DNA of 35,122 bases from a virus: the IMG/VR virus record IMGVR_UViG_3300042364_000225, positions 1 through 35,122 of that record; one strand, given 5' to 3'. Below, in pieces: positions 16,199-24,396 of the stretch; positions within the stretch are counted from its first letter, which is position 1; each line of letters begins with the position of its first letter. The notes under the pieces are model-generated. The model saw only the letters and a list, made by a program, of their open reading frames with translations, had not been told where the DNA came from and did not search any database. A program made the position numbers and the translations under genes.

Positions 16199-16999
16199 AT
16201 GCCAGCGACGGCGCTATGGAATCTCGAGGGGACTGAGGTCACGACGGGCGCAAGCCCGAGTGCCCGTCTTCGATACACCGTGAAGGACGCAACCGACGAG
16301 AGCGATGCTCTCGCGGCTGTGGCGACTGCGGCGCCATCGACCTACAACGGGATGCCGCGATCAAGTCGATCGTGCGAAACGATTGACGCGTCGACGTTCG
16401 TGGTTACGGTGACATATCAACCAAACCGGTTTGAGAGTGCGGCAGGCGCTTCTCCTCGGTTTGAGTTCGACACGACAGGCGGCAGCGAGCAGATGTTCCT
16501 CGCTCTGTCGACGATCGCCTCGTACGCGGCACCTGGCGCTGGTACTGCCCCCGACATGAAGGGTGGCATCAACGTCACGAGCGACGGCCCACAGGGGATA
16601 TCGCGGCCTGTTCCCGTCTATAACTTCAGCGAGACGCACACGATCGCTGCGGCTTCGTTTACGTCGGCCTACAAGGCGACGATCTTCTCGCTCACAGGGA
16701 AGGTCAACAACGCCACATTCAAGGGCTTCGCCGCGGGCGAGGTGCTGTTCCTCGGTGCTCGCGGCGCGTCGAACGCAAACGGCGACTACGAGATCACGTT
16801 CTCGTTCAGCGCGCTCCCGAACGTGAGCGGCGCGACGTTCGGCCCGTTCACAGGCGTCACGAAGAAGGGCTGGGATTACCTGTGGGTCCACTCGGTTGAG
16901 GAGGAGGACACGACGGCGAAGCGCGTCGTGAAACGACCGCAGCACGCATACGTCGTGCAGGTGTTCCCGTACGCGAATCTCTCGTCACTCGGAATCTGA
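16199..16999 (+). CDS. Hypothetical tail-tip region protein
   Basis: A 266-residue beta-rich protein of unknown family. The ribosome site AAGGAGGAAGA is excellent. Notable parts are TTGASPSARLRYTVKDATDESDALAAVATAAPSTYNGMPRSS at the start and KKGWDYLWVHSVEEEDTTAKRVVKRPQHAYVVQVFPY at the end. Its position after the tape measure is that of distal tail or baseplate hub proteins. It is probably a virion component; no enzymatic motif is visible. Confidence 0.6.
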   Translation: MPATALWNLEGTEVTTGASPSARLRYTVKDATDESDALAAVATAAPSTYNGMPRSSRSCETIDASTFVVTVTYQPNRFESAAGASPRFEFDTTGGSEQMFLALSTIASYAAPGAGTAPDMKGGINVTSDGPQGISRPVPVYNFSETHTIAAASFTSAYKATIFSLTGKVNNATFKGFAAGEVLFLGARGASNANGDYEITFSFSALPNVSGATFGPFTGVTKKGWDYLWVHSVEEEDTTAKRVVKRPQHAYVVQVFPYANLSSLGI

Positions 17000-17002
17000 A
17001 CC

Positions 17003-17917
17003 ATGTCGACGTCCGGCGACCCTCTGAAGCGCGTACTGCCCGGTGAGCCGTTTGCACCGAGTGCTGCCGCGTGGAACGCGATGATCGAATCTGCGCGGCG
17101 GATCGCCCAGATGGAGTCGAGCTCTCAGCGCTCGCTCTCTCCGAATGTTGCGCCGGGATTGGTTCGTGTCCGCAACTCGTCCGGCACGGCTCTCGACGCT
17201 GGCGACATCGTCGGATTCGGCGATGTCCTGTTCACTCCGACCGACAATCTCGACGAGTTCCGATTTCGTCCGACGGTGCAGGCCACGATTCCCACTCGCG
17301 CGTCACACTCCGCGCATTTCGGTGTGTTGGCGGGCGCGATCCCAAACAACGGGATCGGGCATGCCCAGGTATCCGGGCTTGCGGCTTGCCGTGTTGAGTC
17401 TCTGAGTACCACGGTACTGCCGGGCTGCGTCGAAGTTCGGAACAACGACGCGACCAAACTCTCGCTTGTGAGCGACGGCATCGCTCGCGTGGTGTGGCGT
17501 GAATCCGGAACGGGCACGAAACGCGCGATCATTCTGTTCTCGCGTGTATCGACGCTGCGATTTTTCGCGCGTATCACCGGCTCGGCGCTCATATCGGGTG
17601 CGAGTTACCGATGGGCGTACTCGTGGGAAGAGGTGATGTTGCCCGAGTATGGATCGGGCGACACGTTCGCGCTTGTTCCGGGAGGGCGCTCGGGAACGAC
17701 TACGACTCGATACGCGATCAACGCGATGGAGGCCGACAACACCTCATCCTTCGCGGGCGCTTCGTATCAGATCGACGCTGGCGAGACGTTCTTGCCGCGT
17801 CCGATCGGACTCACGCGCGGATCGGTGCAGCGGAATCCGGTGGTCGAGATGCGTCGCCTGACGAATGGCCGGCATGTATTCGATCCGCCAAACACGATCG
17901 ACGGGGAGTGTGCATGA
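17003..17917 (+). CDS. Hypothetical tail-tip region protein
   Basis: A 304-residue protein of unknown family. It opens with DPLKRVLPGEPFAPSAAAWNAMIESARR, a 'G..f...A..wN..i.aar' pattern that I associate with planctomycete prophage tail proteins. A beta-rich middle follows (GLVRVRNSSGTALDAGDIVGFGDVLFTP). Only three bases separate it from the previous gene and it overlaps the next start by ATGA, so it is part of the same late operon. Probably structural. Confidence 0.6.
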   Translation: MSTSGDPLKRVLPGEPFAPSAAAWNAMIESARRIAQMESSSQRSLSPNVAPGLVRVRNSSGTALDAGDIVGFGDVLFTPTDNLDEFRFRPTVQATIPTRASHSAHFGVLAGAIPNNGIGHAQVSGLAACRVESLSTTVLPGCVEVRNNDATKLSLVSDGIARVVWRESGTGTKRAIILFSRVSTLRFFARITGSALISGASYRWAYSWEEVMLPEYGSGDTFALVPGGRSGTTTTRYAINAMEADNTSSFAGASYQIDAGETFLPRPIGLTRGSVQRNPVVEMRRLTNGRHVFDPPNTIDGECA

Positions 17918-19923
17918 GCGTCAAGAAATCCTGCTGTTGTGGTGGCTGTTCGTCGCATGATTGCCTGAGCGGCGGCACCATCGACACGGGGTGCTGTCAC
18001 TCCTGCGATCACCTGCTTCTGTGGTGCGAGCGTCCCGGATTCAGCGGGCGCCGCGAGGTGCTGTGGCAAACGCAGACATTCCCTCCCACATGGTGTGAAA
18101 TCTGTGAGACAAAGACGCACGCGGGTCTGCCTCCGGTGCAGGCCATCTATCAGTATTACGGCACGTTCTGGCGCGTTCAGTACCTCGGCGGTCCGCAGCC
18201 ACAACGCGGGCTGAAGAACATCCTGCCGCCGTTCCCGGAGTGCCCGACTCGAGCGTGCTTTGGCGATGACCCCGACTGCACGTCGTGCAACCCGAGTGGA
18301 CCATTCGGCGGCAACACCTCGGGCTGTGCCTGTGGCGGAACGAGCAGTAACTCGGTCTACAGCCAGTACCAACTGGATCGGTATCAGGAAGACCCCGACA
18401 CGCGGTGGGCACCGGAAGTGATCTGTTGGAAGAACGGCAACGCGCTCTCCGGAACACTCGGACGACTCGATCGGCAGATTCTCGGCATCGTGTACTTCGA
18501 GCGATGGTGGCGCATCGCGCAAGGCACGGCGGACTGCAACGAGTACCGAATCGTCGTACCCGACTGCACGAAAGACCCGGTGACCGGCGACTACTCGTGC
18601 TCAGGCGGGCCGGCGGTGCAAGGCGACGATCTCGTTCCGAAGTGGTGGATTCACGCTTGCAGCGGCGTTCCGCTGTTCGACTTCGATCTCACGGACGCCG
18701 TGGGTCGCGGACTCATCACGAGCACCGAGGCTGACGATGTTCGGAACCTCGCGTCGCAGGGCATCCAGCCGGATCAGGCAACGCTCGCGAAGATGGCCGC
18801 CGGCGGATATTTCGACTCCCGTGATTGGCGCGAGGAACAGCGGCAGGCGTTCATCGACCTCGACGCGCGATTCCCCGGAGCGGGCTACGGCGCGTGTGTA
18901 GAGGCTGTTGGCGACATGGATGAACTTGGCCCCTTCCGCCGGCGGCTGACGCACCCGTTCGCCGCTCAGATCGACGAGCCGATTCTCCGAGCTGCCGACG
19001 CCACCGCCTCGGGCACCACGTTGCAGGCGTCGTGCATGATCGACTACCCGGGCGGGTGGACTGCGGGCGACGCTGGCGACTACGAATACTGGGCTGATCG
19101 CCAGTGGGTGTATTTCCGAGGTGTCCCGGGCGGTTGGATTTGGGCGGGATGGAACGCCCCCGGCGACGACGCCTGTGTGCAACTCGGGATCACCGACGAG
19201 GAGCAAGCCATTCTGCATGGCTGCGGTCGTTTCGATCCGACGTGCATCGAGGCTATTCGTGGTTGGCCGCTGCCGCCGCCCACCTGCACGCCGTGCACGG
19301 CATCGTGCAAGTGTGAGGGCATCACCTACACCAACTGCTCGTGCGCTTCGTCGTGTCCCGAGTGCGACCCGATCCCCGAAGTCGGCTGCGGCGGACAGCC
19401 GCTCTGCGACGGCAACGACACAGGCAACGGCAGCGGCGACTGTGAACAGTTCGGCGTCGAGCCGTTCTGTGAGGGGCTTCGCATGGTGTACGCGTACTAC
19501 AAGTACGTTCCGCAGTTCAGCGGCTCCTGTGAGGACTGCGAGAACAACGGCAAGGAAACGTGCGCTCGCTCTGTGCTTTCGTACTTGATACCCGCGCGCG
19601 TATCGAGTAACTCGTGGGCTGACGTCGTGCCGTACACCTGTCGGCCTGAGAACCCTCCACTCGGTGTGCCGAATCTGTTCCCACCGATCATCGGCGCACA
19701 CCAAGCCACGACGGCGGTGTGCCTCGGGATTCTCAACGCCGACCCGCTGTACTCGGAGGGAGACATGTGCTGCGGTGGATCTTGCCCGACAACAGCGGGC
19801 GAGCTCGACTGCTGCGGTCAGGTTGTCACGACGTGCGAAGGAAACAACGACTGCCCGCCTCACTCGCTCGAGGGGCAGATCGACTGCATCGGGCACGAGA
19901 TCGAATGCCAGGTTCAGGAGTAG
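17914..19923 (+). CDS. Large cysteine-rich tail-associated protein
   Basis: A 669-residue protein with about 53 cysteines (8 percent), spread along its whole length and arranged as CCC, CxC and CxxC groups (for example SCCCGGCSSHDC at the start and TCTPCTASCKCEG and NCSCASSCPEC near residue 470). Aromatic residues are also frequent. Such density implies many disulfides or bound zinc. No family was recognised. The start at 17914 overlaps the preceding stop; an upstream in-frame start at 17611 would run through that gene. By position it is a virion tail-tip or adhesin candidate. Confidence 0.7.
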   Translation: MSVKKSCCCGGCSSHDCLSGGTIDTGCCHSCDHLLLWCERPGFSGRREVLWQTQTFPPTWCEICETKTHAGLPPVQAIYQYYGTFWRVQYLGGPQPQRGLKNILPPFPECPTRACFGDDPDCTSCNPSGPFGGNTSGCACGGTSSNSVYSQYQLDRYQEDPDTRWAPEVICWKNGNALSGTLGRLDRQILGIVYFERWWRIAQGTADCNEYRIVVPDCTKDPVTGDYSCSGGPAVQGDDLVPKWWIHACSGVPLFDFDLTDAVGRGLITSTEADDVRNLASQGIQPDQATLAKMAAGGYFDSRDWREEQRQAFIDLDARFPGAGYGACVEAVGDMDELGPFRRRLTHPFAAQIDEPILRAADATASGTTLQASCMIDYPGGWTAGDAGDYEYWADRQWVYFRGVPGGWIWAGWNAPGDDACVQLGITDEEQAILHGCGRFDPTCIEAIRGWPLPPPTCTPCTASCKCEGITYTNCSCASSCPECDPIPEVGCGGQPLCDGNDTGNGSGDCEQFGVEPFCEGLRMVYAYYKYVPQFSGSCEDCENNGKETCARSVLSYLIPARVSSNSWADVVPYTCRPENPPLGVPNLFPPIIGAHQATTAVCLGILNADPLYSEGDMCCGGSCPTTAGELDCCGQVVTTCEGNNDCPPHSLEGQIDCIGHEIECQVQE

Positions 19924-19926
19924 GCC

Positions 19927-20223
19927 ATGTATCTACGCAGAGGCGCACAAAACCTCGATTGGCGCAAGGGGAAGGTCACGGTGCGCAACGTCGCGTCGTA
20001 TGTCGCGGCGGAGGCGTCTCTCGCGGTGCTCGGCCCTGTCGCGTCGGATGTGTTTGAGGCTCGCAAGGCTGCGTGCATGGGGTGCGAGCATCGAGCCACC
20101 GATACCGATCCGCCGGATGACATCGGCTTCTGCCGGAAGTGCGGGTGCGGGACATCAGCTCGCGCTCGACTGACGATCAAACTCACGATGCCCGCGGCGG
20201 AGTGCCCACTAAAAAAATGGTGA
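19927..20223 (+). CDS. Small zinc-binding protein with CxxC-CxxCxC motif
   Basis: A 98-residue protein. Cys50/Cys53, Cys69/Cys72/Cys74 and Cys93 follow a 'C..C.h......g.C..CGCg........CP...W' pattern found in small phage proteins of the late region. Residues 16-45 are hydrophobic to helical. A ribosome site AGGAGTAGGCC precedes the ATG, three bases after the Cys-rich gene. Zinc binding is inferred; the role is unknown. Confidence 0.65.
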   Translation: MYLRRGAQNLDWRKGKVTVRNVASYVAAEASLAVLGPVASDVFEARKAACMGCEHRATDTDPPDDIGFCRKCGCGTSARARLTIKLTMPAAECPLKKW

Positions 20224-20235
20224 TTGGGAGGCTGC

Positions 20236-21156
20236 ATGGGGAAGCAAAAAACCAAGACGCCGACGCCGCTGTTTCGCGTCACTCAGAAGTCGCGGAACAT
20301 CCACGTCGTGGACATAGAGCTAAAAAGCCTGTCAGAGGATCGTTGGTTTTTGCTCTCGAGCGATCGCCACCACGACAACCCGCACAGCGACCACGATTTC
20401 GAGTTGAAGCACTTGCGCGAGGCGGTCGATCGCGGCGCGGGAATTGTCGATCTCGGAGATAATTTTTGTGCAATGGGCGGGCGCGGCGATCCACGGCGGG
20501 CCAAGCACGGCGTCACGCGGCCCGAGCACGCGATGGCGAACGATTATTTCGATTCGCTCGTGACTCACGCAGCGGATTTCTACGCGCCGTTCGCGCGGAA
20601 CTTCGTGGTGATCGCGCGCGGGAACCACGAGACGAGCGTCTTGAAGAATCAGGAGACTGATCTCACCGAGCGTCTGTGCGAGCGAATGTCTGCCATAAGC
20701 AAGCATCGCGTGTACTCGGGTGGCTACGGCGGCTGGGTGCTGTTTCGTATCAAGTACACCACGCAGGTCTACTGCCTGAACATGAAGTACTTCCACGGCT
20801 CCGGCGGCGGCGGTTTGATGACGATGGACACGCTGCGAGTGCGGCGCATCGGCTCGTGGACTCCCGACGCGGATGTGATCGCTGGTGGTCACACGCACGA
20901 TAAATGGGTCATGGAAGTCGAGCGCGAACGGCTCAAGACCAAGAACGGCGACTACAAAGTTGAACTGAGCACCCAGTACCACGTTCGCTGCGGCACCTAC
21001 AAGGACGAGTACGGCGACGGCTTCGGCGGCTGGCACATCGAGCGCGGCGGTCCACCGAAGTCGCTCGGCGCGGTCTGGATGAAGTTGTGCTTGTCTGTGC
21101 CGCAGGGAGAATCGAAAGATCGCCGCATCAGCATCAAGTTTGAAAGGGCCGACTGA
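20236..21156 (+). CDS. Calcineurin-like metallophosphoesterase
   Basis: A 306-residue protein with the full set of metal-binding motifs of the superfamily: D43-x-H45 (SSDRHHD), GDN at 74-76 (VDLGDN), GNHE at 119-122 and GGHTH near residue 218. It should hydrolyse phosphodiester or phosphomonoester bonds using two metal ions; the substrate cannot be told from sequence. The ATG at 20236 lies four bases after GGGAGG; a TTG at 20224 is an alternative. Its location in the tail region and not the replication region is unusual. Confidence 0.85.
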   Translation: MGKQKTKTPTPLFRVTQKSRNIHVVDIELKSLSEDRWFLLSSDRHHDNPHSDHDFELKHLREAVDRGAGIVDLGDNFCAMGGRGDPRRAKHGVTRPEHAMANDYFDSLVTHAADFYAPFARNFVVIARGNHETSVLKNQETDLTERLCERMSAISKHRVYSGGYGGWVLFRIKYTTQVYCLNMKYFHGSGGGGLMTMDTLRVRRIGSWTPDADVIAGGHTHDKWVMEVERERLKTKNGDYKVELSTQYHVRCGTYKDEYGDGFGGWHIERGGPPKSLGAVWMKLCLSVPQGESKDRRISIKFERAD

Positions 21157-21157
21157 A

Positions 21158-21475
21158 ATGGCCCGTCGCAAGGCCATCCGCACAACGATCCGCGGCGATG
21201 TGTGGCGCGTCGAGTTCGCGCATATCGGGGACTACGGGCACTGCGAGTTTGGCTCGTGCCGCCGCACGCGGCGCATCCGCCTGTCGCCGTCGCAGTCGGA
21301 CGGGGAGCTGCTCGACACGGTGATCCACGAGATGATCCACGCGCAGGACTGGGACTTGTCGGAGGAGGCGGTGACGCAGCGCGCGACGGAGATCGCGACG
21401 GTGTTGCAGCGGTTGTTCGATGTGACGCGGAAACCTGCTAGTCCTCGCGTATCGGCACGACTTTCCCGTTCTTGA
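21158..21475 (+). CDS. SprT-like HEXXH zinc metallopeptidase-type protein
   Basis: A 105-residue protein with H57-E58-M-I-H61 in the context LLDTVIHEMIHAQDWDLSEEAVTQRATEIATVL. This is the pattern of minimal SprT/WSS-like metallopeptidases, which are common small phage genes. The N-terminal half contains 'GHCEFGSCRRTRRIRLSPSQS', a beta hairpin that may help bind the metal. It overlaps the convergent membrane-protein gene by 38 bases at its 3' end and is the last gene of the rightward late block. Confidence 0.7.
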   Translation: MARRKAIRTTIRGDVWRVEFAHIGDYGHCEFGSCRRTRRIRLSPSQSDGELLDTVIHEMIHAQDWDLSEEAVTQRATEIATVLQRLFDVTRKPASPRVSARLSRS

Positions 21476-21686
21476 TGTCGACGGCGTGCTTCGCGGCGGC
21501 GAGCATGAATGAGATGCCGAGCGGCAGAACGCAGCAGAGTCCGCATGGGGGCACCGTGATCGACAGCACGATTCCTGCGACGAGGAAGAACCCCGCAACC
21601 GAGAACACGCAGCCGATGTTCCAGTTCGCCACGCGCTGGCTGATCTCTCCGAATCTCCGCTTCGGTCCTGGCTTCTCGTTCCCCAT
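21438..21686 (-). CDS. Small membrane protein downstream of repressor
   Basis: An 82-residue protein with a basic N-terminus (MGNEKPGPKRR), two hydrophobic segments (NIGCVFSVAGFFLVAGIVLSITV and CGLCCVLPLGISFMLAAA) and a charged tail. It is the second gene of the only leftward operon, 12 bases after the repressor, so it is probably expressed in the lysogen. A superinfection-exclusion or other lysogenic-conversion role is possible from this context alone. Confidence 0.6.
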   Translation of the reverse strand: MGNEKPGPKRRFGEISQRVANWNIGCVFSVAGFFLVAGIVLSITVPPCGLCCVLPLGISFMLAAAKHAVDIKNGKVVPIRED

Positions 21687-21698
21687 CGCTTGACTCTC

Positions 21699-22394
21699 CT
21701 ACCTGTGCCGCCCGTTGAGCGGCGTGTATCGGCCGACCACGCGCACGATGCGCGAGATTCGGCCTGTGTCCTGATCGTCGCTCTCGACTCGCGGGCGATG
21801 GCGCCGCGCGTTGAGGGGGCGCAGCTCGACGCGTCCGTCGCCGAGGCGGTAGACGGCCTTGATGGTGTCTGATCGGTCGCGCATCTCGACGTAGCACGGG
21901 TCGCCGTCGCTCCACGACGCGCGCGGCGAGCAGACCACGATGTCGCCTTCGTCGAAGAGCGGCGACATGGAGTCGCCGACGACCTCGAGCGCGAACGCGT
22001 GCTCGTCGCCGACGGCCTGCGTGGTGATCGGGAGCGTCGAGCGCGGCGCGTCGATCTCTGCGCTGTGGTTGGCGCTGCCGGCGGCGACGGGCGCGAGCAT
22101 CGGCACGCCGCGCGGCGCGGTGCTCTCCTGCATGGAGCCAGAGACGCGCATCGAGAGCGGGCGTTTCTTGATGATGCGGCGTAGATCCGCGTCGAGCCTG
22201 TCGCGCGAGATGCCGAGCGCGAGCGCGATCTCGCCGAGCCGCTTCGCGGTGAACGGCAGTTCGCCCTGCACCAGTTTGGTCCCCGTGCTCTCGGATTTCT
22301 TGCCCATGCGGGCGGCGAGAGCCTTCTGCAAGACCCCCATCTCGTCGAGCAGGTCGCGCAGCGCCGCCCCGATTTCTTGATTGGTTGGCTCCAT
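21699..22394 (-). CDS. LexA/CI-type self-cleaving phage repressor
   Basis: A 231-residue prophage repressor. Residues about 5-65 form an XRE-like helix-turn-helix (LQKALAARMGKKSESTGTKLVQGELPFTAKRLGEIALALGI). Residues about 100-231 are an S24 peptidase domain with a cleavable Ala105-Gly106, nucleophile Ser142 (GDSMSP) and Lys179 (TIKAVY). The 37-residue Ser-Lys spacing equals that of LexA. It should repress the divergent early operon and be inactivated by RecA-stimulated self-cleavage after DNA damage. It is transcribed leftward from the intergenic region that holds its operators. Confidence 0.9.
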   Translation of the reverse strand: MEPTNQEIGAALRDLLDEMGVLQKALAARMGKKSESTGTKLVQGELPFTAKRLGEIALALGISRDRLDADLRRIIKKRPLSMRVSGSMQESTAPRGVPMLAPVAAGSANHSAEIDAPRSTLPITTQAVGDEHAFALEVVGDSMSPLFDEGDIVVCSPRASWSDGDPCYVEMRDRSDTIKAVYRLGDGRVELRPLNARRHRPRVESDDQDTGRISRIVRVVGRYTPLNGRHR

Positions 22395-22401
22395 GTATTG
22401 A

Positions 22402-22427
22402 CGGTAGCAGGGTTTACGGCGCTACCG
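22402..22427. promoter_or_regulatory. Candidate repressor operator (inverted repeat)
   Basis: A perfect 7-bp inverted repeat, CGGTAGC / GCTACCG, has a 12-base spacer and lies 8 bases upstream of the repressor start codon. It is well placed for autoregulation of the repressor. Confidence 0.5.
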
Positions 22428-22459
22428 CGAACTTTCCAGAAAAAAGGTGCAGAAGGGGG

Positions 22460-22488
22460 TTGACTCCTGCCGAAACTATCCGTAACTT
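22460..22488 (+). promoter_or_regulatory. Candidate rightward early promoter
   Basis: TTGACT (22460-22465), a 17-base spacer and TAACTT (22483-22488) form a sigma70-like promoter pointing into the early operon. The half-site CTATCCG fills the spacer immediately before the -10 box, so a bound repressor would block it. The -10 match is only moderate. Confidence 0.5.
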
Positions 22489-22528
22489 CCCCGAACTACC
22501 GCTGAATGCGGGCTTCAGAGACCATCCG

Positions 22529-22765
22529 ATGATTGATTCTCAGACCACCCCCCAAATGCTCACGGTCGCGGAGACCGCCGAGCGGCTCAAAATCTCAGCC
22601 GACCTTGTCCGTTCGCTGATCGCGAAGGGCTCGATCACCGCATCGCGCTACTCCGAGCGCGGCCACTACCGCGTCTCCAAGACGGCGCTCGCCGAGTTCA
22701 TCGCCGCGCGCGAGGCGGTCACCGCCGAGTCGTGCCGCTGCGCACGAAAGGGGTGCCGCCGATGA
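22529..22765 (+). CDS. HTH protein, excisionase/MerR-like (early regulator)
   Basis: A 78-residue protein with a winged-helix domain of the excisionase family (MLTVAETAERLKISADLVRSLIAKGSITASRYSERGHYRVSKTALAEFIAAREA, residues 10-63) and a short tail with three cysteines. As the first gene after the divergent operator it may act as a Cro-like regulator or excisionase. The ATG at 22529 is poorly supported by a ribosome site (CAGAGA), which could mean translation from a short leader. Its stop overlaps the next start (ATGA). Confidence 0.75.
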   Translation: MIDSQTTPQMLTVAETAERLKISADLVRSLIAKGSITASRYSERGHYRVSKTALAEFIAAREAVTAESCRCARKGCRR

Positions 22766-22986
22766 AGCGCACACCGCTCGTCTCGCTCGGCCAAGGCGAC
22801 TACAGCCGCGACTACCACGGCGCGGAGGACTTCCGCCTCGTGCCGTGGGTGCTGTTCCTCGTCGCGCTCGTCTGCATTTCGATCGGCGCCATCCTGATCG
22901 AGCAAATGAACCAACCAAGCGGTGCGCGGGCCGACGACTCCCGACCCATCGCCCAACCGGCGGACAGCGGCGCTCTCGGCTCCTGA
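22762..22986 (+). CDS. Single-pass membrane protein
   Basis: A 74-residue protein. One hydrophobic segment (LVPWVLFLVALVCISIGAILI, about residues 26-46) is followed by a polar, Pro/Ser-rich tail. The start overlaps the preceding stop by ATGA. A strong 7-bp hairpin follows the gene (22997-23017). No family was recognised. An early membrane protein in this position could modify the host envelope, but that is a guess. Confidence 0.55.
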   Translation: MKRTPLVSLGQGDYSRDYHGAEDFRLVPWVLFLVALVCISIGAILIEQMNQPSGARADDSRPIAQPADSGALGS

Positions 22987-22996
22987 GCGACCGCGC

Positions 22997-23017
22997 GGCT
23001 CGGTGAAAGCCCGAGCC
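22997..23017 (+). terminator. Hairpin between early genes
   Basis: A perfect 7-bp stem GGCTCGG / CCGAGCC with a 7-base loop TGAAAGC starts 10 bases after the membrane-protein stop. No U-tract follows. It may attenuate transcription before the recombination genes; the remaining spacer to 23103 holds no gene I can support. Confidence 0.45.
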
Positions 23018-23103
23018 CCGCCATTCACACACGACAGAGCCAACCAGTGGATTTCCCCGCGCTCGTTGCGCGCGGCTGTCTCACGGCCAAGAGGAACGAA
23101 CCG

Positions 23104-23961
23104 ATGCAGGAACGAACCGACACCATCCCCGCGAAGGGCCTCCACCGCATGGCGGATCGGCGGTACTTCTCGCTGGACATCCCGAGCTGCAGCGGCACGA
23201 AGCCGCTCATCAGCGGCACGAACGCGCACCTCGCGTGGGAGCGCGACCACCCGCAGGACGAGACGGACGCGATGCTCGTCGGCTCGTACCTCCACGCGCG
23301 GCTCTTGCAGCCTGCCGAGGTCGCGAAGCAGTTCGTGGTCTGCCCGAAGGTGGATCGCCGCACGAAGGAAGGCAAGGCGCAGTGGGCGGCGATGGAGATC
23401 GACGCCGAGAAGCGCGGCGCCTCGCTGATCGCCGAGAAGGACGCGGAGCTCGCGGAGTCGATGGCTGCGGCCGCGCTCTCGCACAAGGGCGTCGCGCATC
23501 TCCTGTATTCGTGCGTCGAGCGCGAGATCGTCGCGATCGGCGAGATCGCCGGGCGCCCTGCGAAGTGCAAGATCGACGGCATTCTCGCGAGCAAGAACGG
23601 CGGGCGCGAGGTCTGCGTGCTGGATGTGAAGTCGACCGTGTCGGCGTCGAACCGCGACTTCGGGCGCTCGGTCATCTCCTTCGGCTACGCGCACCAAGCG
23701 GCGTTCTACGCGCGCGTCCTCGACAGCATCGGTCTCCGCTGCGAGGACTTCGTCTTCATCGCGATCGAGAAGGAGCGCCCGCACTGCGTCGCGGTGTACC
23801 GCCTCCCCGAGGTCGCGGTGAGCGTGGCCGACCACCACATCGACCGACTCGTCGAGCGCTGGTGGAAGGTCAAGGCGGGCGACCGCACGGGATACCCCGA
23901 GGAGATTCAGGATCTCGTTCTGCCCGGCTGGTGGCTGCGCGGCGGATACGGCGACGAGTGA
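23104..23961 (+). CDS. PD-(D/E)XK exonuclease, RecE/DUF3799-like
   Basis: A 285-residue nuclease. Visible active-site elements of the RecB/lambda-Exo-like fold are His64 in GSYLHARLL, Asp148 in KCKIDGI, Asp164 and Lys166 in VLDVKST, and Gln188 in GYAHQAAFY. It should resect double-stranded DNA ends 5' to 3'. A RecT-like annealing protein is encoded two genes later, so the pair forms a Red-type recombination system for phage DNA. The start at 23104 has GAGGAACGAACC before it; the in-frame GTG at 23047 lacks this. Confidence 0.85.
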   Translation: MQERTDTIPAKGLHRMADRRYFSLDIPSCSGTKPLISGTNAHLAWERDHPQDETDAMLVGSYLHARLLQPAEVAKQFVVCPKVDRRTKEGKAQWAAMEIDAEKRGASLIAEKDAELAESMAAAALSHKGVAHLLYSCVEREIVAIGEIAGRPAKCKIDGILASKNGGREVCVLDVKSTVSASNRDFGRSVISFGYAHQAAFYARVLDSIGLRCEDFVFIAIEKERPHCVAVYRLPEVAVSVADHHIDRLVERWWKVKAGDRTGYPEEIQDLVLPGWWLRGGYGDE

Positions 23962-24007
23962 GCGACACACAACCACCAACACGCAACACCAGCAAAGGAA
24001 ACAAACG

Positions 24008-24394
24008 ATGACCACACCAGCAGCAGAAGCGTACTACGAAGCGCAACATCTCAGGGAGCACGAGGGTCTCGCGGTCGCGGTGCACAACCCGCACGGAAAG
24101 CCGATCGACGAACTGCCCGTGATCTACGGGTGGAACAACGGCGGCTCGTACGGATTGATGGCCGCACGGCTGATCGCGCAGGACGGCACGACGCTCGGAG
24201 GGCACGCATGCTCGAGCGAGGCGTACATGCCCGCCGACCTCGGCATCCTCGAAGGCACCCGGCCCGACCGTCACGAGGAGTTCCGCAAGCACTACCCAGA
24301 CGGCTACCGCATGGAGTTCGTCGGCTACGAACAGGCGCGTAATCACGCTGGCTTGGTCGAGGCGGTCCGCAGAAACCAAGCGGGGGGGAACTGA
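24008..24394 (+). CDS. Hypothetical protein in recombination module
   Basis: A 128-residue protein of unknown family with a ribosome site AAAGGAAACAAACG. The middle (KPIDELPVIYGWNNGGSYGLMAARLIAQDGTTLGGHACSSEAYMPADLGI) looks like a compact alpha/beta domain and is rich in Gly and His. It is encoded between the exonuclease and the annealing protein, so it may assist recombination. No motif allows a firmer call. Confidence 0.6.
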   Translation: MTTPAAEAYYEAQHLREHEGLAVAVHNPHGKPIDELPVIYGWNNGGSYGLMAARLIAQDGTTLGGHACSSEAYMPADLGILEGTRPDRHEEFRKHYPDGYRMEFVGYEQARNHAGLVEAVRRNQAGGN

Positions 24395-24396
24395 AC

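Larger units (their letters stand above)
22395..22528. promoter_or_regulatory. Divergent repressor/early operator region
   Basis: This spacer separates the leftward repressor from the rightward early operon. It carries CGGTAG-type half-sites in both orientations: CGGTAGC (22402-22408), GCTACCG (22421-22427), CTATCCG (22476-22482) and CTACCG (22496-22501). The last two are followed or preceded by AACTT/GAACT sequences shared with the site at 22421-22435. These are the likely repressor binding sites. No clear leftward promoter could be picked. Confidence 0.6.
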
